A stretch of 64,000 nucleotides of DNA, taken from assembly GCA_036346395.1 (NCBI GenBank), contig CM070605.1, positions 3,286,001 through 3,350,000 on the forward strand, read 5' to 3'. Under the pieces are notes generated by a model. It saw nothing but the letters and a program-made list of their open reading frames with translations, did no database searches and was not told the origin of the DNA. Both the position numbers and the translations under genes were made by a program. Origin of the DNA: Hsuehochloa calcarea. Lineage: Eukaryota; Streptophyta; Magnoliopsida; Poales; Poaceae. Positions 46,095-58,249 of the stretch are shown in pieces; within the stretch, counting starts at the first letter, position 1; each line of letters begins with the position of its first letter.

Positions 46095-47010
46095 GTGAGC
46101 TTTAAGAAAAACAATTGCAAAATTCTTGATTCTTCGGGTAGTCTAGTTTGCGGGATTTCTCGTTATGGGAGGATTTTTCGTGCTGATTTTTCTGGATCTT
46201 CTGGTGATCCTCTCCGATGTTTAATTGCTTCTGAATCCCGTGATTTGACTTTCTGGCATAGGAGACTTGGTCATATAGGATTTGATCATCGACCGAGTTA
46301 GCGCCACGATCTCATTCGTGGTTTGCGAAACTCAAAATGGTCAAGGATCTTGTTTGTGCTCCTTGCCAAGCGCGGCAAAATGGTTGCCGCTTCACATCCT
46401 CCGATTCTGATGACTATGCGGATGCACTGTGTCAGCTGCTCCATATGGACACAGTAGGACCAGCTAGAGTGCAGTCAGTAGGAGGGAAGTGGTATGTACT
46501 TGTCGTGGTCGATGACTTCTCGAGGTATTCTTGGGTGTTCTACTTAGCCTCGAAGGATGAGACGTTTACTCTTTTTCGTGGTCTTTTTGGTAGGCTTTCT
46601 GTTGAGCTCCCGGTGCATTACGAGCAATTCAGACCGATAATGGGCGAGTTCAAGAATTCCTACTTTGAGAGTTTTGTGGTGAGGCAGTGTAGAGCACGGT
46701 TCTGTCTCCATCGTCCCCCAACAAAATGGCGTTGTGGAGAGGAAGAACCGTACCTTAGTCGAGATGGCGGGACGATGCTTGATGAGTACTCTACACCTAG
46801 GAAGTTCGGGTGAGGCAATTGCTACCGCTTGTCATGTTTCTATGAGTTTTTCTTGGGCACTCTTGCATCGCACTTCTTATGAGTTGAGATATGGCGAAAA
46901 CCCCAGTCTCGCATTTTCGTGTGTTTGGTTGCAAGTGTTTTATTCTCAAGTGCAGGAACCTAGATAAGTTCGAGTCACGATCTTGTGATGGGATCTTTAC
47001 GGGTTACTCG
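46095..47010 (+). pseudogene. Plus-strand Sirevirus integrase, broken
   Basis: Pre-integrase RYGRIFRADFSGSSGDPLRC and LTFWHRRLGHIGFDH, then MVKDLVCAPCQARQNG, the first Asp in HMDTVGPARVQSVGGKWYVL, DDFSRYSWVFYLASKDE, and after frameshifts PPTKWRCGEEEPYLSRDGGT (QQNGVVERKNRT region) and SYELRYGENPSLAFSC. The second Asp region (RSDNGTEFKN) is damaged. Same family as the minus-strand Sirevirus integrase. Confidence 0.85.
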
Positions 47011-47143
47011 ACTTCTTCTCGTGCCTATAGAGTGCAGGCTGCGAATCTAGTAAATTGGTAGAAACAGTGAGGTGACCTTGATGAGGCCATCCGAGGACTA
47101 GGCACGATATCTCGAGTTCCTTAGAGCGACCGAGTCCATCTTT

Positions 47144-48300
47144 GTGGGCGATGAGGAGGATGGAGATGAGGGTTGTTTACCCGATCCAGTTCCTTCTTTT
47201 CCTCTTGAGGTGCCCTCTTCCACCGCACCTCGAGGAGATCGGCCTTACCTTCTCGCTTCTTACGAAGCTAGTGGCTCTGTCCCTATCTCGTGCGCTAATG
47301 AGGTAGAGGCCACTTCTTCATCTCACCTGGACCTCCAAGACACATTCAAAGGACCATCCTTGAGCGAGATAATTGGAAATCTCTTTGAGCGAGTCACTCG
47401 TTCAAAAAGCGGCATGTCTCTATTCTGTCTCCATTACGCCTTTGTTGCCTCGTTTGAGCCCAAAGGCGTTTGTCATGCTCTTTTCGATGAGTCATGGACT
47501 AACGCCATGCACGAGGAATTGGAAAACTTTGAAAGGAACAAGGTGCGGTCCCTTGTTGAGCCCCTCAAGGTCACAATATCATTGGGACCAAATGGGTGTT
47601 CAAGAACAAGCAAAGTGAAGATGGGTTAGTCATTGAAACAAGGCTAGGTGGTAGCTCGGGGTACTCTCAAGTTGAGGTCTAGATTTGAAGAGACCTTTGC
47701 CCTGTAGCTAGACTTGAAGCCATTAGAATCTCGCTTGCCTTTGCGACTTCTAAGGGTTTCAAGCTTTACCAAATGGATGTCAAGAGTGCCTTCCTCAATG
47801 GCCTTATTGAGGAAGAAGTCTATGTGAGACTGACCTCTGGTTTCGAGAACCCCAAATACCCTAACCATGTCTACTGAGCTTTCCAAAGCTTTGTATGGAC
47901 TCAAGCGAGCTCCCGAGCTTGGTATGAAAGGCTTAAGTCCTATCTGAGCCATGGTTTTGAGATGGGTAAAATTGACAAAACCTTGTTCATTCGCCGTCTT
48001 GGCAGCGATCTTACGCTCGTCGGATCTACGTGGATGACATTATCTTTGGCGGCTCCTCGCATGCTCGTTTCCAGTTTTCCGATGTCATGAGCTCGGAGTT
48101 TGAAATGAGCATGATGGGCGAGTTGAGTTTCTTCCTTGGCTTCCAAATCAAGCAGACTCGGGAGGTACCTTTCTTCATCAAGGCAAATACACTCGAGACC
48201 TCTGAGCGTTTCGACATGAATGATGGAAAGCCGATATCAACTCCAATGGCATCTCTGTTGCTCTGGATCCGGATGAAGGCGGCGAACTGTTGACCAAAAG
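47144..48300 (+). pseudogene. Plus-strand Sirevirus linker and RT, broken
   Basis: Acidic Pro/Ser linker (DPVPSFPLEVPSSTA), NLFERVTRSKSG, then RT: ESWTNAMHEELENFERNKVR, in other frames ISLAFATSKGFKLYQMDVKS and AFLNGLIEEEVYVRL, and the catalytic RIYVDDIIFGG near 48025. Then FEMSMMGELSFFLGFQIKQT and RFDMNDGKPISTPMAS. Multiple single-base shifts. Confidence 0.85.
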
Positions 48301-48950
48301 GATTTCAGAGCATGATAGGCTCTCTCTTGTACCTCACGACCTCGAGACCGGACATACACTTTTACGTGTGTCTTTGTGCTCGGTTTGAGCTTCTCTCGCG
48401 TATCTCACCGTCGAGCGGTGAAGCGCATCTTCGGTACCTTGAGCTACCATTGACTATGGCATCGGTACTCTTCCTCTTCTTGTCTATCTCTTAGAGCCTT
48501 CTCCGATGCGACTTTCTTTGGTGTAGGATAGATAGGAAGAGCACTTCCGCACTTGTCAATTTATTGGCACTTCTCTAAATCTCCGGTCGTCGAGGAAGCA
48601 ATCCGGTGTTGCGCACCCACCGCAGAGGCGAGTACGTTCTTCGCGACCGATTCTTTGTAGTCAAGTGCTTTGGATGGTCTCGACCTGCAGGATTTGGGCT
48701 ATCTATCATTGCGTTCCACTCTTACGTGATAATACGTCTGCGATTTGCATTGCCAAGAACCCGTGCAACATTCTCGGACCAAGCATATTGATATCGATAT
48801 CACTTTCTTAGAGACCATGTAGAGAAGGGTGACATTGTGCTCGGTTTGTGGAGAGTGAGCACCGGTTGGCGGATATCTTCACTAAGCCTCTGGGCTGACT
48901 CTCGGTTTTCACTCTGCGGGAGAGCTTGGGGTGGTTTGTCCTTACGGATT
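48300..48950 (+). pseudogene. Plus-strand Sirevirus RNase H, broken
   Basis: MIGSLLYLTTSRPDIHFYVC, LCARFELLSRISPSSGE, then fragments of the RNase H core and HRLADIFTKPL-like text near 48865-48895. Frameshifts occur throughout; it ends near 48950. Confidence 0.75.
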
Positions 48951-50705
48951 TCTTGTGAGGGGCGTTGTGCTACTCTTGTATTATATTATATTATATTATA
49001 TTATACGCTTACTCCTGTCAGTTTCATTTCTTTTAACATTTTGGTGAAGTCCTTCCGGCATAGGTTAGAGTGTTTCTCTTGCCACATTGCTTTGATTGCT
49101 ACTTCTTGTCTTGTGCTTCTAGGATCTTGCTTATTAGTTGTCTCTTCCTCTCTAAGTAGAGCTTACTCACTTCTTATAGGTTCTAGCAGGGTCGGGCCAC
49201 CCTTGGGTAGAGCAGGGATGTTGTTTGCTCCTTAGTGTTTGTGTAGACCGGTGATAGTCCTAGAATCATATGGGGTAGATAAGAGTGCATGCGGCGATAG
49301 TTTTCTCTATATCTTTTCTATGCTCTAAAGGATTGCCTTTTACGGTTTACTTATCGATTCTCGTTTTGTTCCTTTGGTTGGGGAGTTATTCTTGGTTATT
49401 CCATATTCTTAATGGTGTCATAACTCAACTTTGAATTAAAAGATGCATCTCATTCGAAGGAATCGGATTTTTGTACTTTTCATCAAGCATTGCATGATAA
49501 TCAATTGGAGCCTTGTTTATTATCCCCTATGATCTGTTTTCACTTTTACATCTTGCCATGATTTATGCTAAAGCGCTAGATCTATCATGACTTTTTATGT
49601 GTAGTTTAGTCTTTGCCATGCTAAGGTATTTAAAAATGCTAAACTTGAATTAAAATCTTGTCATGATAGCTCTTGAGACTAGTCCAGTTGAAACTATCCT
49701 TTTATGATTTTAGCCATGTCAAGTAGGTGAGTTGAGTCTGAATCTCTTTTGAACTTGTGAGTAAGCTATGTCGGTTTGTTAAGAAACATGACTTATCTCT
49801 AATCACCGGTCTAAAAACTTCAAAAGCAAAAATGATCTCTTTTGTGCGAAAAACTGATCTCACCAAATCTCTCTCATGAGGCGGCTTGCCATTGCACTAG
49901 GCATGAACTCGGGGAGCCTTGGATGACCTAAGATCATCTCCTTAAGTCATTGCTTGGGTGGTCGCATAAGGCTTGGGATCTAGCACATGGTTTAAAAAAA
50001 AAATGGTTGAAGCTTAGGAGGCGGTTGTGGATGGCACCTAGTCGAGCTTGCTTTCTTGAGATAAAACCGTAAAAGTCTTCGAAAAGAAAAAATGTGCTAA
50101 AATTGCTTATCTTCAAAGAGACCAAGTTACGGATAAAATGAGTCCCTCTTCAACTGGTAGCATTCTACTTTGTTCATTATGAGTCTTCTTGGTTCAACTT
50201 AGATTATTTGACATGGCCTGCATCATCTTTGGATATCTTTAGCTAGACTTCAATCTTGACTTATTTGACCTGCTAAAGAACTGGACCATTAATCAGATTA
50301 TGGACTTTCTGTCTTAGCTCTTCTATACATCGATTGTCATGATCTTGATAGCATTCTTACGTGTTATGGCTTGGTGTAATACTCTAATAGTCATTTTGGA
50401 TAATCTACATGGCTCCTAATGCTTAAAATGAACATCATATAGTCTTTTCCTCCATTTTCTACATATTGATGATTTTATTGCCAAAGGGGGAGAATGATTG
50501 TGAGAAAAAGCCTTCTGAAGAAAAGCCTTGAGTTTTGTGCGAAAATTTGCTTTGTGTAAAATTGCTCTTTCATCTCATCTCAAGTCTTTTTCTATGTGTC
50601 AACTTGGTCTTGTCTTGTATTACTCTTGTCTAGACCTTGGTTGTTGTAATCTCAAACTCATCTTATGCTTTTTGGTAATTGTCAATATACTCATCAAGGG
50701 GAGAT
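48950..50705 (+). other. Sirevirus 3' spacer with polypurine tracts
   Basis: No conserved domain seen. A (TTATA)n run is at 48980-49004. Purine tracts AAAGGGGGAGAATG (about 50484) and CAAGGGGAGATTG (about 50695) lie before the 3' LTR. In this lineage the region sometimes holds an env-like ORF; none is recognisable here. Confidence 0.6.
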
Positions 50706-52315
50706 TGAGAGACCATGTGAGAGGTCCTCCACTCTGAGTGATGAGTATTTGACAAGTGTGTTGATTAGATTGAGAGTTGAGGTTTTCGGTTTGACTGCTT
50801 CGGGTGAGTCGAGTAATCGGAACTACATTTGTGTATGGAGCGGAAGTTCGATAAATCAGAACTCTGGCGTTAGAAATAGGATCTTCCGATTAATCTGGTT
50901 TTGGTCTCATTTGGAGGAAATCGGAACTTCCGCACAAGGGTAGCGGAGTGTCCGATATTTTCGACATTAAGTATTCTCTGTGTTGCTAATCGGAATTAAA
51001 TATTTGGAAAATCGGATGTTAGAAGATCGGAAGTTCCTTGATAGTAAGCACGGAACTTCCGATAATTCGACAAGTGCGGATGTTAGAAATCGGAACTTCA
51101 TTTGTGGTAAATGCGGAACTTCCGATTGTGTCGAAGCTGCGAGAGAAGGTTAAATTGTGATTTTGATTTTGTATGAGTTTGAGTCTTATACAAATATTGA
51201 TGCTATGATATTGTGCAATGCTATGTGATGTGTTTTATGCTGTGTTGATTGCGGGGCATCAAGATGGAGTCGTGGCGAGACACGTGGACGGACTAAGCGC
51301 GAGGCGTTGAGGTCGAGCGGTCGGGATGTGTCGAAGGCGGCGCGAATCTTGAAGCGGTTGCGAGTCGTGCACAACAAGGTGTACGGAGGCTTCGGAAGGT
51401 GCGCAAAGGCGAAAGGGTCATTTCGCAAGCGGCAAAAGTGGAGGCGGTTCCGTTCGGGTGTAGCGGGCTTAATGGGTTGGAGGCCCATTAGCCAAGGCTA
51501 TAAATAGGGAGAACCACAGAGTTAGGGTTAGATTTTTGGGAGAAAGAAAATTAGGGTTAGCCTTAGCAAAAGGTTTGTTTTGCTTTGAGAGTTTGTTGAG
51601 AGAGAATGAATCGAAAATCTTGTAATCATTCCTCTGTGGTTCCTTGTAATCTTTTGATTTCTCTTAATGAATCTACGAGGTTTTGATTACTTGCCTATGC
51701 CTTTCTCTATTCCTTTCTCGTTCATGTTGAATATTTAAGGTTTTGATGTATCTTTTGATTCGTCGTATGAAATAGCATGAAACTTGATATCTAGAGTCGT
51801 TTTGCTATTGCTAATGGATTCCCAAAGTCTCATGAACTAAGAATCGAGAATCGTGTCTATTTTGGGTTTTGGTCTTTCTTTCCCTTCTTCAAGAAATCCA
51901 TATTTAGCTTGATTATTGGATCTTTGTTTGCGATTCTTCTCCATAAGGTCAAGATGGTGTTTAGGATGATGTCTGTGAACCTTGACACGAGAAGAGCACT
52001 CAAGATTTCGCATTTTGGATTTTTGGGAAAACCCGAGCGATTGTTCTTCTTCGGGACAATCGGAACTTCCGATTGTCCATGGCGAACTCTGCGCAGCGGA
52101 ACTTCCATTGAACCGGAACTTCGGAGTGCGGAACTCATCACGGGTAAAATCGAACGTCCGATTTCTCGAGCGATCTGAAACTTCGTTTTTGTTCTCGATT
52201 TTGCTTCACTCTTCTTGAGATATCCAGAGGACTTTGTAGGTCTTATTTAATTACAGCAAAGGGAGTTATTAATTTTAAAGCACCATTCACCCCCTCTGTT
52301 GCCATTTCGGTCCTT
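50706..52315 (+). mobile_element. 3' LTR of the plus-strand Sirevirus
   Basis: 1610 bp, nearly identical to 41341-42958. It ends GGTCCTT directly before the GAGTT duplication, so the terminal CA of the partner is missing. Confidence 0.92.
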
Positions 52316-53581
52316 GAGTTACTTGTGTCACTAAGCCAAGCGCTTATGCGTGCTAACCACGCGAGAGGATATGGGACCTCTCTTGACTTAGTACTTTGGC
52401 GTGAGTTATCTCGAGTCGCAGGAGGGGTTGTGTGTGTTGGGTGAAACATGATATGTGTTCTCGGTGTTCTTGTGTTGGGTGTGCGGTGGTGGAGATTAGG
52501 GTAGGCTCTCCACCTCGAGGAGCATTGTAGTTGTCCAAGGCTTTACTGCGACGGGTAGTTGACCGAGGCTTTACAATGACTCAGACACAACGTATGGGTT
52601 TCTATCCATACAGGCGGCTCGTGAATAATTCACAATATGGGAAATGTCTCGTAGGACTTAGCGTGCTTGGCATACCTACGGAAGTGTCTTTGAATCTAGT
52701 GGCAAAAGGCGATGCAGCGTGTGGGTACATTGGTACACCCTGCGCAGGATAAAACTATTGAATAGCCTCGTCCTAGGTTATGTACATGCTTGGTAAGGTC
52801 GTGCAAGAACTAGACTACAACCTTTTTAAAAATTAAAATTTGACATGGTTGGCATGAATGGGTAATTCATGCTATTGTTGTGGTGACTAATGGTTTAGTC
52901 ACTTCGTGTTTGTTATTGTCTATCTCTTGTTATATTGTTGTCTTTACGATTATTTGAACATTAAAAACTGATTTGTTAAAGCGCTTTCAATCTATTACAT
53001 TATTGCAACTAAAACTTGCTTTATGCTTAAAAATTTGAGTCCTAACCTGCTCCACTTAAATAAGCTTGCATGTAGTTATTGTATAGATCTGTTATCATTC
53101 TTATATATCTTGCGAGTACATTCAAAGTACTCACCCGATTTTCTTTGGTTTGCTTTTGTTTGAGAGGAAGAAGGTGAGCCCCAAGGGCCTCACTTTTGTG
53201 AGTTGTCTTTGTGGATTCGACGACTAGCTGGCGGTCCGGTCGGTTGCCTTGTGGGTTAAAGGCACACTGATTGGCTCTTTTGGTTTATGGCCATCTTATG
53301 GCACTTTTGCTTCCGCTGTTAAATTTCTTTATGTATTTGTCATTTGGCCGGTTGACCTCTCTTTTGTAATGACTATCCTTTATTTATGTTATCTTCTGGA
53401 TTGTTGTTTGTGTTTCGGTTCTATGTGAATGAATGGAATTGATGCATGAACTTTGTAAAGAGGTGTGTATACTGCACTCTGGGAAGTATACATGTCTCGA
53501 GTCTCGGCTTATCTGATTTGTGATGCTAGGACCGGATGGATGGTTAAGCATTACAAGCTGGATAAACCGGGGTCTCACAGC

Positions 53582-53757
53582 AGTGTCACCAGTAGCTCGA
53601 ATCACAGAACTGAAACGCTCAAACCAAACACAATGAGCCTTCTTGAGATCATATAGAGTGCGCCTAAGACGAAAAACATAGCCCGTAAGAGACTCAACAC
53701 TTAGGGGTAGCTGCATATAGATCTTCTCATGTAGATCACTACGAATAAAGGCATTAT
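53582..53757 (-). pseudogene. Copia A RT, middle fragment
   Basis: Minus strand, NNAFIRSDLHEKIYMQLPLS, VFRLRRTLYDLKKAHCVWFE and RFSSVIRATGDTA, the RT segment before the YVDD box. It is bounded at 53757 by the ATTAT duplication of a solo LTR and at 53581 by the end of the long LTR. Confidence 0.9.
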
Positions 53758-56700
53758 TGTCGGACCCCAAATTTGTAATTTGGCATCCACTGTGTCAATC
53801 TGTGTCATTCCCTAGATTAGTAGATAGCATACACATATACATTCTTGGATCAATTACATACATCACATACATAGTCAAAAGTATATTACATAATTGGCCA
53901 TGAGGCTCACTGTTTTACAAAGGCACGAAGGCCATAATATCACACAGAGTACAGAGTAAAGGATAAGTGTGAAGCAAAAGAAGTAGTAATGAATCCATTC
54001 ACTCTGCCCACAGGCAAGCGACTGGGGGTCCCGGCCTAAGCTTCATCGTCCTCGCCACCGTCTGGTTCGGCTGCCATATAGTAGTCGTAGGGGTCCTTGT
54101 CGAGCGGCTCTGAAAGATTATATTGGACGAGCTTAAGTACACAACCGTACTCGCGAGCCAACACACAATGCAAGTTATCATAGATGCAATGCTAGTCAAG
54201 GGAAGGCTCGGAGTTCTTTTATTTGCATAAAGCCAATCTTGAATTAGATCAAGTAGTAGAACATCCTGCAACTTAGCATTTTTACAAACATGTTTTATAA
54301 ACTGAGTTTCATTTGTAAGGTACTAGTGGAGATCCCATCTTCTAAACCATTGAGTGGTTACATCCACTCGATGTTCGGGCTAACCCGTAATTACCATTGG
54401 TCCTCGACCAGGCCTTCACAAATCCTGGGGTCCCACCTCAGCTTTTCATTTTACGACCACACACAAATTATTTTATAAAAATAAAAGCTAGTTCAAGTGA
54501 GTTCCCGACACCGCTCTTGACCGTGAGCACGACTATCTAGATAGTTTTCTTACTCTGTGGAGTTCGTACACTTTACCCACAAGAGATAATCGTCTTGATA
54601 TATACACACGTTTCTTTAGACATGCGAATCAAGGAGAGATTACCATAAGACCTTTAGAATGCTCAACCTCGACGCAACCCCACCCGCTAAGGTTTCCACC
54701 ACCCAGATCCACACTCCCAGGAGGCCCCATCTTGTGTCGTGTGGTTTTCCTGTGGCTTCTACCCATACCCACGCCACACACCCACTAGTGGTGAAGCCAC
54801 ACCGAGGCGAATAAATTAGTTAGCTAGGTCGTACCCATTATAGACTTGTGGTCGTACTGTTTTTACACGAGAGGTTATCACAAGAACTCGGTCCTTTATT
54901 GACTTGAGCGGTGCATCCACATACCCCACCGACGTGCATCACCAGCACCGGCCACTCTTTCCATCCGCCCAAGTCAGAATCAGTTTTTCAGGTTTTAGTT
55001 TGTTTTGAAAATAGCCTTTAGTCCAACATACTAGCCAGGCTCCCCGCCTCAACTTTCCAAATCCAGCTTTTCATGTTTGGAAAGATTGGTGTCGGGCAAT
55101 TTAATGCCCGCACAACAATGTATCTAAGCATGAAACTTAGATACAAACTTATTAACTAGTATGTAAACCATTAAGTCTAGGGTGATAAATGATAATGTCC
55201 AAGTTCAAGCATTGAAAGGTTATACTCAGTTATCATTAAGGCATTAACTATGAGCTAGACCAATATAGTTATATAAATCATAGCAATATAATTTGCAAAG
55301 ACTGTGTGCAATATGATCAAAGTATTGACTCGCCTTGGTCGTGGTACTACTGCTCCTGCTCGTGGTCTGGTAGCGGGTCTTCTGGAGCCTCAGGTTCTAT
55401 ACGCAAAATCCAACCAAAACTCGAATAAGCCCAAATGAATCCGACTTGCGATCCAAAAATCCAAATGAACTCCAAATGGGGGGTGTCCTCAGTTTAGTTG
55501 GGCCATTTTAGTTAGTCTCCTATTCGTGTTACCGTGTTCGGTGTTGGACATAGGATTCGAATAGGTATTGTAAGTAATTTCCGAGATAATGGCTAATCTG
55601 TGTACGAGTTCTTGGATTCAAGTATTGTTCATTGTTTCGACTACCGGGTCGGAGGGGTCTCGACTACTTGGAAGGTGTTTCTAAGTACTGTTCATTTTTT
55701 CGAGTACTGTTCAAGATTTTGACCACCTGGTCGAAAACGGGTTTCGAATACCTGGTCGAGAGGGCTTTCGAGTTCTATTCATAGTTTCGAACACTTGGTC
55801 GAGACAGGCATTGAATACTTGGTCGAGAAGATTTTCGAGTATTGTTCATGGTTTCGAGTACTGTTTATTGTTTTGACTACTGTTCACTTTTCGACTATTA
55901 TTCACTGCTTCGATTACTATTCAAAGGAGTTTTGACTAGCCGATCCAAGGAGTTTCGGCCAACTAGTCGAAAGGAGTTTCAGCTTCCTGGTAGAAGGTGT
56001 TTCGACCATTGGTCGAATGTGTTTGGACAATCTAGTCGAAAGGGACCGCGACTAACTGATCGAAGAGGTTTCGACTAACTGGTCGAAGAAGTGCCGACCA
56101 TTAGTCCAAGGAGTTTCGACTATTATTCGAAGAAGTTTTGACTATTAGTCGAAAGGGGTCTTTCGACTAACTAGTCGAAGGAATTTCGACTGTCTGGTCG
56201 GAGGTGTTTCGACTATTGGTCGAATGTGTTTCAACTATTAGTCGGAAGGGATTTTAGACTATCTGGCCAGAGAAGTTTTGACAATATGGTCGGAATGAGT
56301 TTTCGACTAACTGGTCGAAGAAGTTTCGACAAGCTGGTCGAAAGGAGTTTTCGATTAATCTGGTCGAAGAAGTTTCGACAATCTGGTCAGAATGAATTTT
56401 CGACAATTTGGTCAGAATGAATTTTCGACAATCTGGTCAGAATGAGTTTCGACAATCTGGTCGGAATGAGTTTTCGACTTATCTGGTCGAAGAAGTTTCG
56501 ACAATCTGGTCGGAAAAAGCTTTCGACAAACTAGTCGAAGAAGTTTCAACAATCTGGTTGAAGGGAATTTCGATTGACTGGTGGGGATGGGTTTCGACTA
56601 CATGGTCGGAGGGGGGTTTCGACCATCTTGTTGAAGGGAGTTTCGGCTATCTAGTCGAAGGGAGTTCCGACTACATGGTCAATGGAGTTTCGACCATCCG

Positions 56701-58244
56701 GTTGAAAGAAGCTTTGACTATCTGGTCGGAAGGAGTTTCGACCATCCGATCAAAAAGAGTTTTGACCATCTGGTCAAAGGGAGTTTCAACCATGCTGTCA
56801 TAAGGAGTTTCAACCATCCGGTCGAAGGGAGTCTCGACCATCTAGTCAAAAGGGAGTTTCGACCATTTGGTCGAAAATATAGGTTCGACCATATTATTTG
56901 GCGGGGCGGAGTTCAACTTTCTAGAGGTTTGACTATACTCCAAGTTGGAGGAGGTTCGACCACTTGGGGGTTCTATTACATCTTGGGTCTATAACGTATT
57001 TGTCATTCCAGCAATGCTTTCGCACATCTAGAGAGAAAATGAGCCTCTAGTGGCTATTAGGAACGTACTGGTAGGACGCGGAGGAAGCAAGTTAGCCAGG
57101 GGCGGTTTGGCGACAAAAGTCTACGACAGCTGAAAAGGTTCCAAGGGGCGGTGATGGCCGACGAGGTCGATCCGACTGCTTGGCTACTTTAGTCGGAGGA
57201 GAGGAAGAATGGGGTCGGCGGCAGCTCCTGTGAATACAGAGTGGAAACAAACAAGGGGAATTGCCTCTAGGGTCAGGGAACAAGAGCTGATGTATACAAG
57301 AGGAAGAGGGCTTCTCCTGTGGCTCCAATGCCGCTGGCAACGTCATGGAGGCACCGGCCGCGCTCAAGCCTTACCTGGAGCTCGAGCTCTCTTGAGGAAT
57401 GGAGGAATGGAAGGAACTAGCTCTCGTGGTGCGGAATGGCAACGAGAGGGCTTGAGGCTACTATTTATAATAGCAGAGGATGGAGGTCGTTCGGGCCATT
57501 CGCTGCATCCTGCGCTACGCAATACCACAAGGTGGTTGGTGATATCGACAGAGTCAGTAGCACAGTGCAGCAGAGTGACAGGTCGAACGATGGCGCTTAA
57601 TGGCCGAGCGACGGCGGTTGCCAGCGCATATGCCATGTCGCATCGGGGTGTCCGGTCTCGACAGGTGTCGTCTCCAGCAAAGGAGAGGACACACTGACCT
57701 GGGCCCACACGGAAGACCATGACCAGCGGCGGTCTTCGGTCGCACCGGGTTTGACTGGCACCCGACCTGGGTCCGCCCAGACGTCCACGACCAGGGTACG
57801 GTCTCGACTGCACCGATTTGGTTGGGTCACTGGTCGGAGGAACAATGCACAAGGATGCGCCCAGGTGGTATTGCGATGCACAGGGGGGAGGGAGGAAGCT
57901 GTCACGACCAGCCGGGGCTTAGTGGCTTTACGGCCTTCACACCAACTGTCAGAGGAGAGAAGGGGAGACCAGGGAAGGGTTGAGGACAAGAAAAGAAACT
58001 TTGCTTTTAGGAATTTCCCTAAAGGTGATTGGTTACAATCTGGTATTTGTTAAACAACTCTAACTAGCTCTTAGTATTAGTCTGATTCTAGGGTTTGTGG
58101 TTTAGGGTTCGCTTGTGTTGGCAAGAAAAAAAATGCAGCTGAATTAAATCTCACGAATGCTACCAGAAAGAATGGCAATAGCTAACACATGAAAAGTTTT
58201 AAAAATCCTATATTTTTGCATTTAGGCACATTTGAGGTGTTACA
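53758..58244 (-). mobile_element. 4.5-kb solo LTR, gypsy type, in copia A
   Basis: Starts TGTAACACCTC (at 58244) and ends GGGGTCCGACA (at 53758) on the minus strand, with the 5-bp duplication ATTAT on both sides (53753-53757 and 58245-58249). Removing it and one ATTAT joins copia A RT in frame. A minus-strand TATA (ATTATAAATAG) lies near 57465. No primer site, polypurine tract or coding domain is present. It contains a minisatellite of 1.3 kb. Confidence 0.85.
55600..56890. repeat. TTCGAC/GTCGAA minisatellite, about 35-40 units
   Basis: Imperfect units of roughly 28-36 bases of the form TTTCGAC-NNNNCTG-GTCGAAG-GAG. Most units contain TTCGAC and GTCGAA arms facing each other around a loop of about 7-8 bases. 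Best preserved at 55920-56700; mutated arms are mostly TTTGAC or GTCAAA (C-to-T type changes). Confidence 0.9.
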
Positions 58245-58249
58245 ATTAT

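Larger units (their letters stand above)
41341..52315 (+). mobile_element. Sirevirus-type Ty1-copia retrotransposon, complete outline
   Basis: LTRs at 41341-42958 and 50706-52315 begin TGAGAGACCATG. Flanks carry the 5-bp duplication GAGTT (41336-41340 and 52316-52320). The primer binding site TTGGTATCGAGC is at 42960 and a purine tract (CAAGGGGAGAT) precedes 50706. Order: gag, protease, integrase, RT, RNase H, then a 1.75-kb 3' spacer, as in Sireviruses. The two LTRs are nearly identical over their 3' halves while the coding region carries many frameshifts. It inserted into the long LTR at 38452-53581. Confidence 0.93.
38452..53581 (+). mobile_element. Long gypsy-type LTR (about 4.15 kb) carrying a nested Sirevirus
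   Basis: From TGGGTTTGTG at 38452 to GGGGTCTCACA at 53581, interrupting copia A. Without the Sirevirus it is about 4150 bp. No polypurine tract, primer site or coding domain is present, so it looks like a solo LTR of a Del/Tekay-like gypsy. It includes 74-bp tandem repeats, CCGTTGGATC palindromes, a GC-rich central part and a TATTTAA near 39425. It shares blocks with the remnant at 7030-9240. The flanks show no 5-bp duplication (AAATA and GCAGT), and part of copia A is missing. Confidence 0.65.

Noticed and set aside
48950..50705. Looked for an env-like ORF in the Sirevirus spacer
   Set aside because: Only short frames are present, with no signal peptide, coiled coil and membrane segment in one frame.
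38452..53581. Considered a complete gypsy with internal region rather than a solo LTR
   Set aside because: No primer site, polypurine tract, gag or pol remains after removing the nested Sirevirus, and no internal direct repeat marks a second LTR.
57209..58053. Long overlapping frames on both strands
   Set aside because: They lie inside the solo LTR around its promoter; GC-rich stretches leave frames open by chance, and no domain is recognisable.
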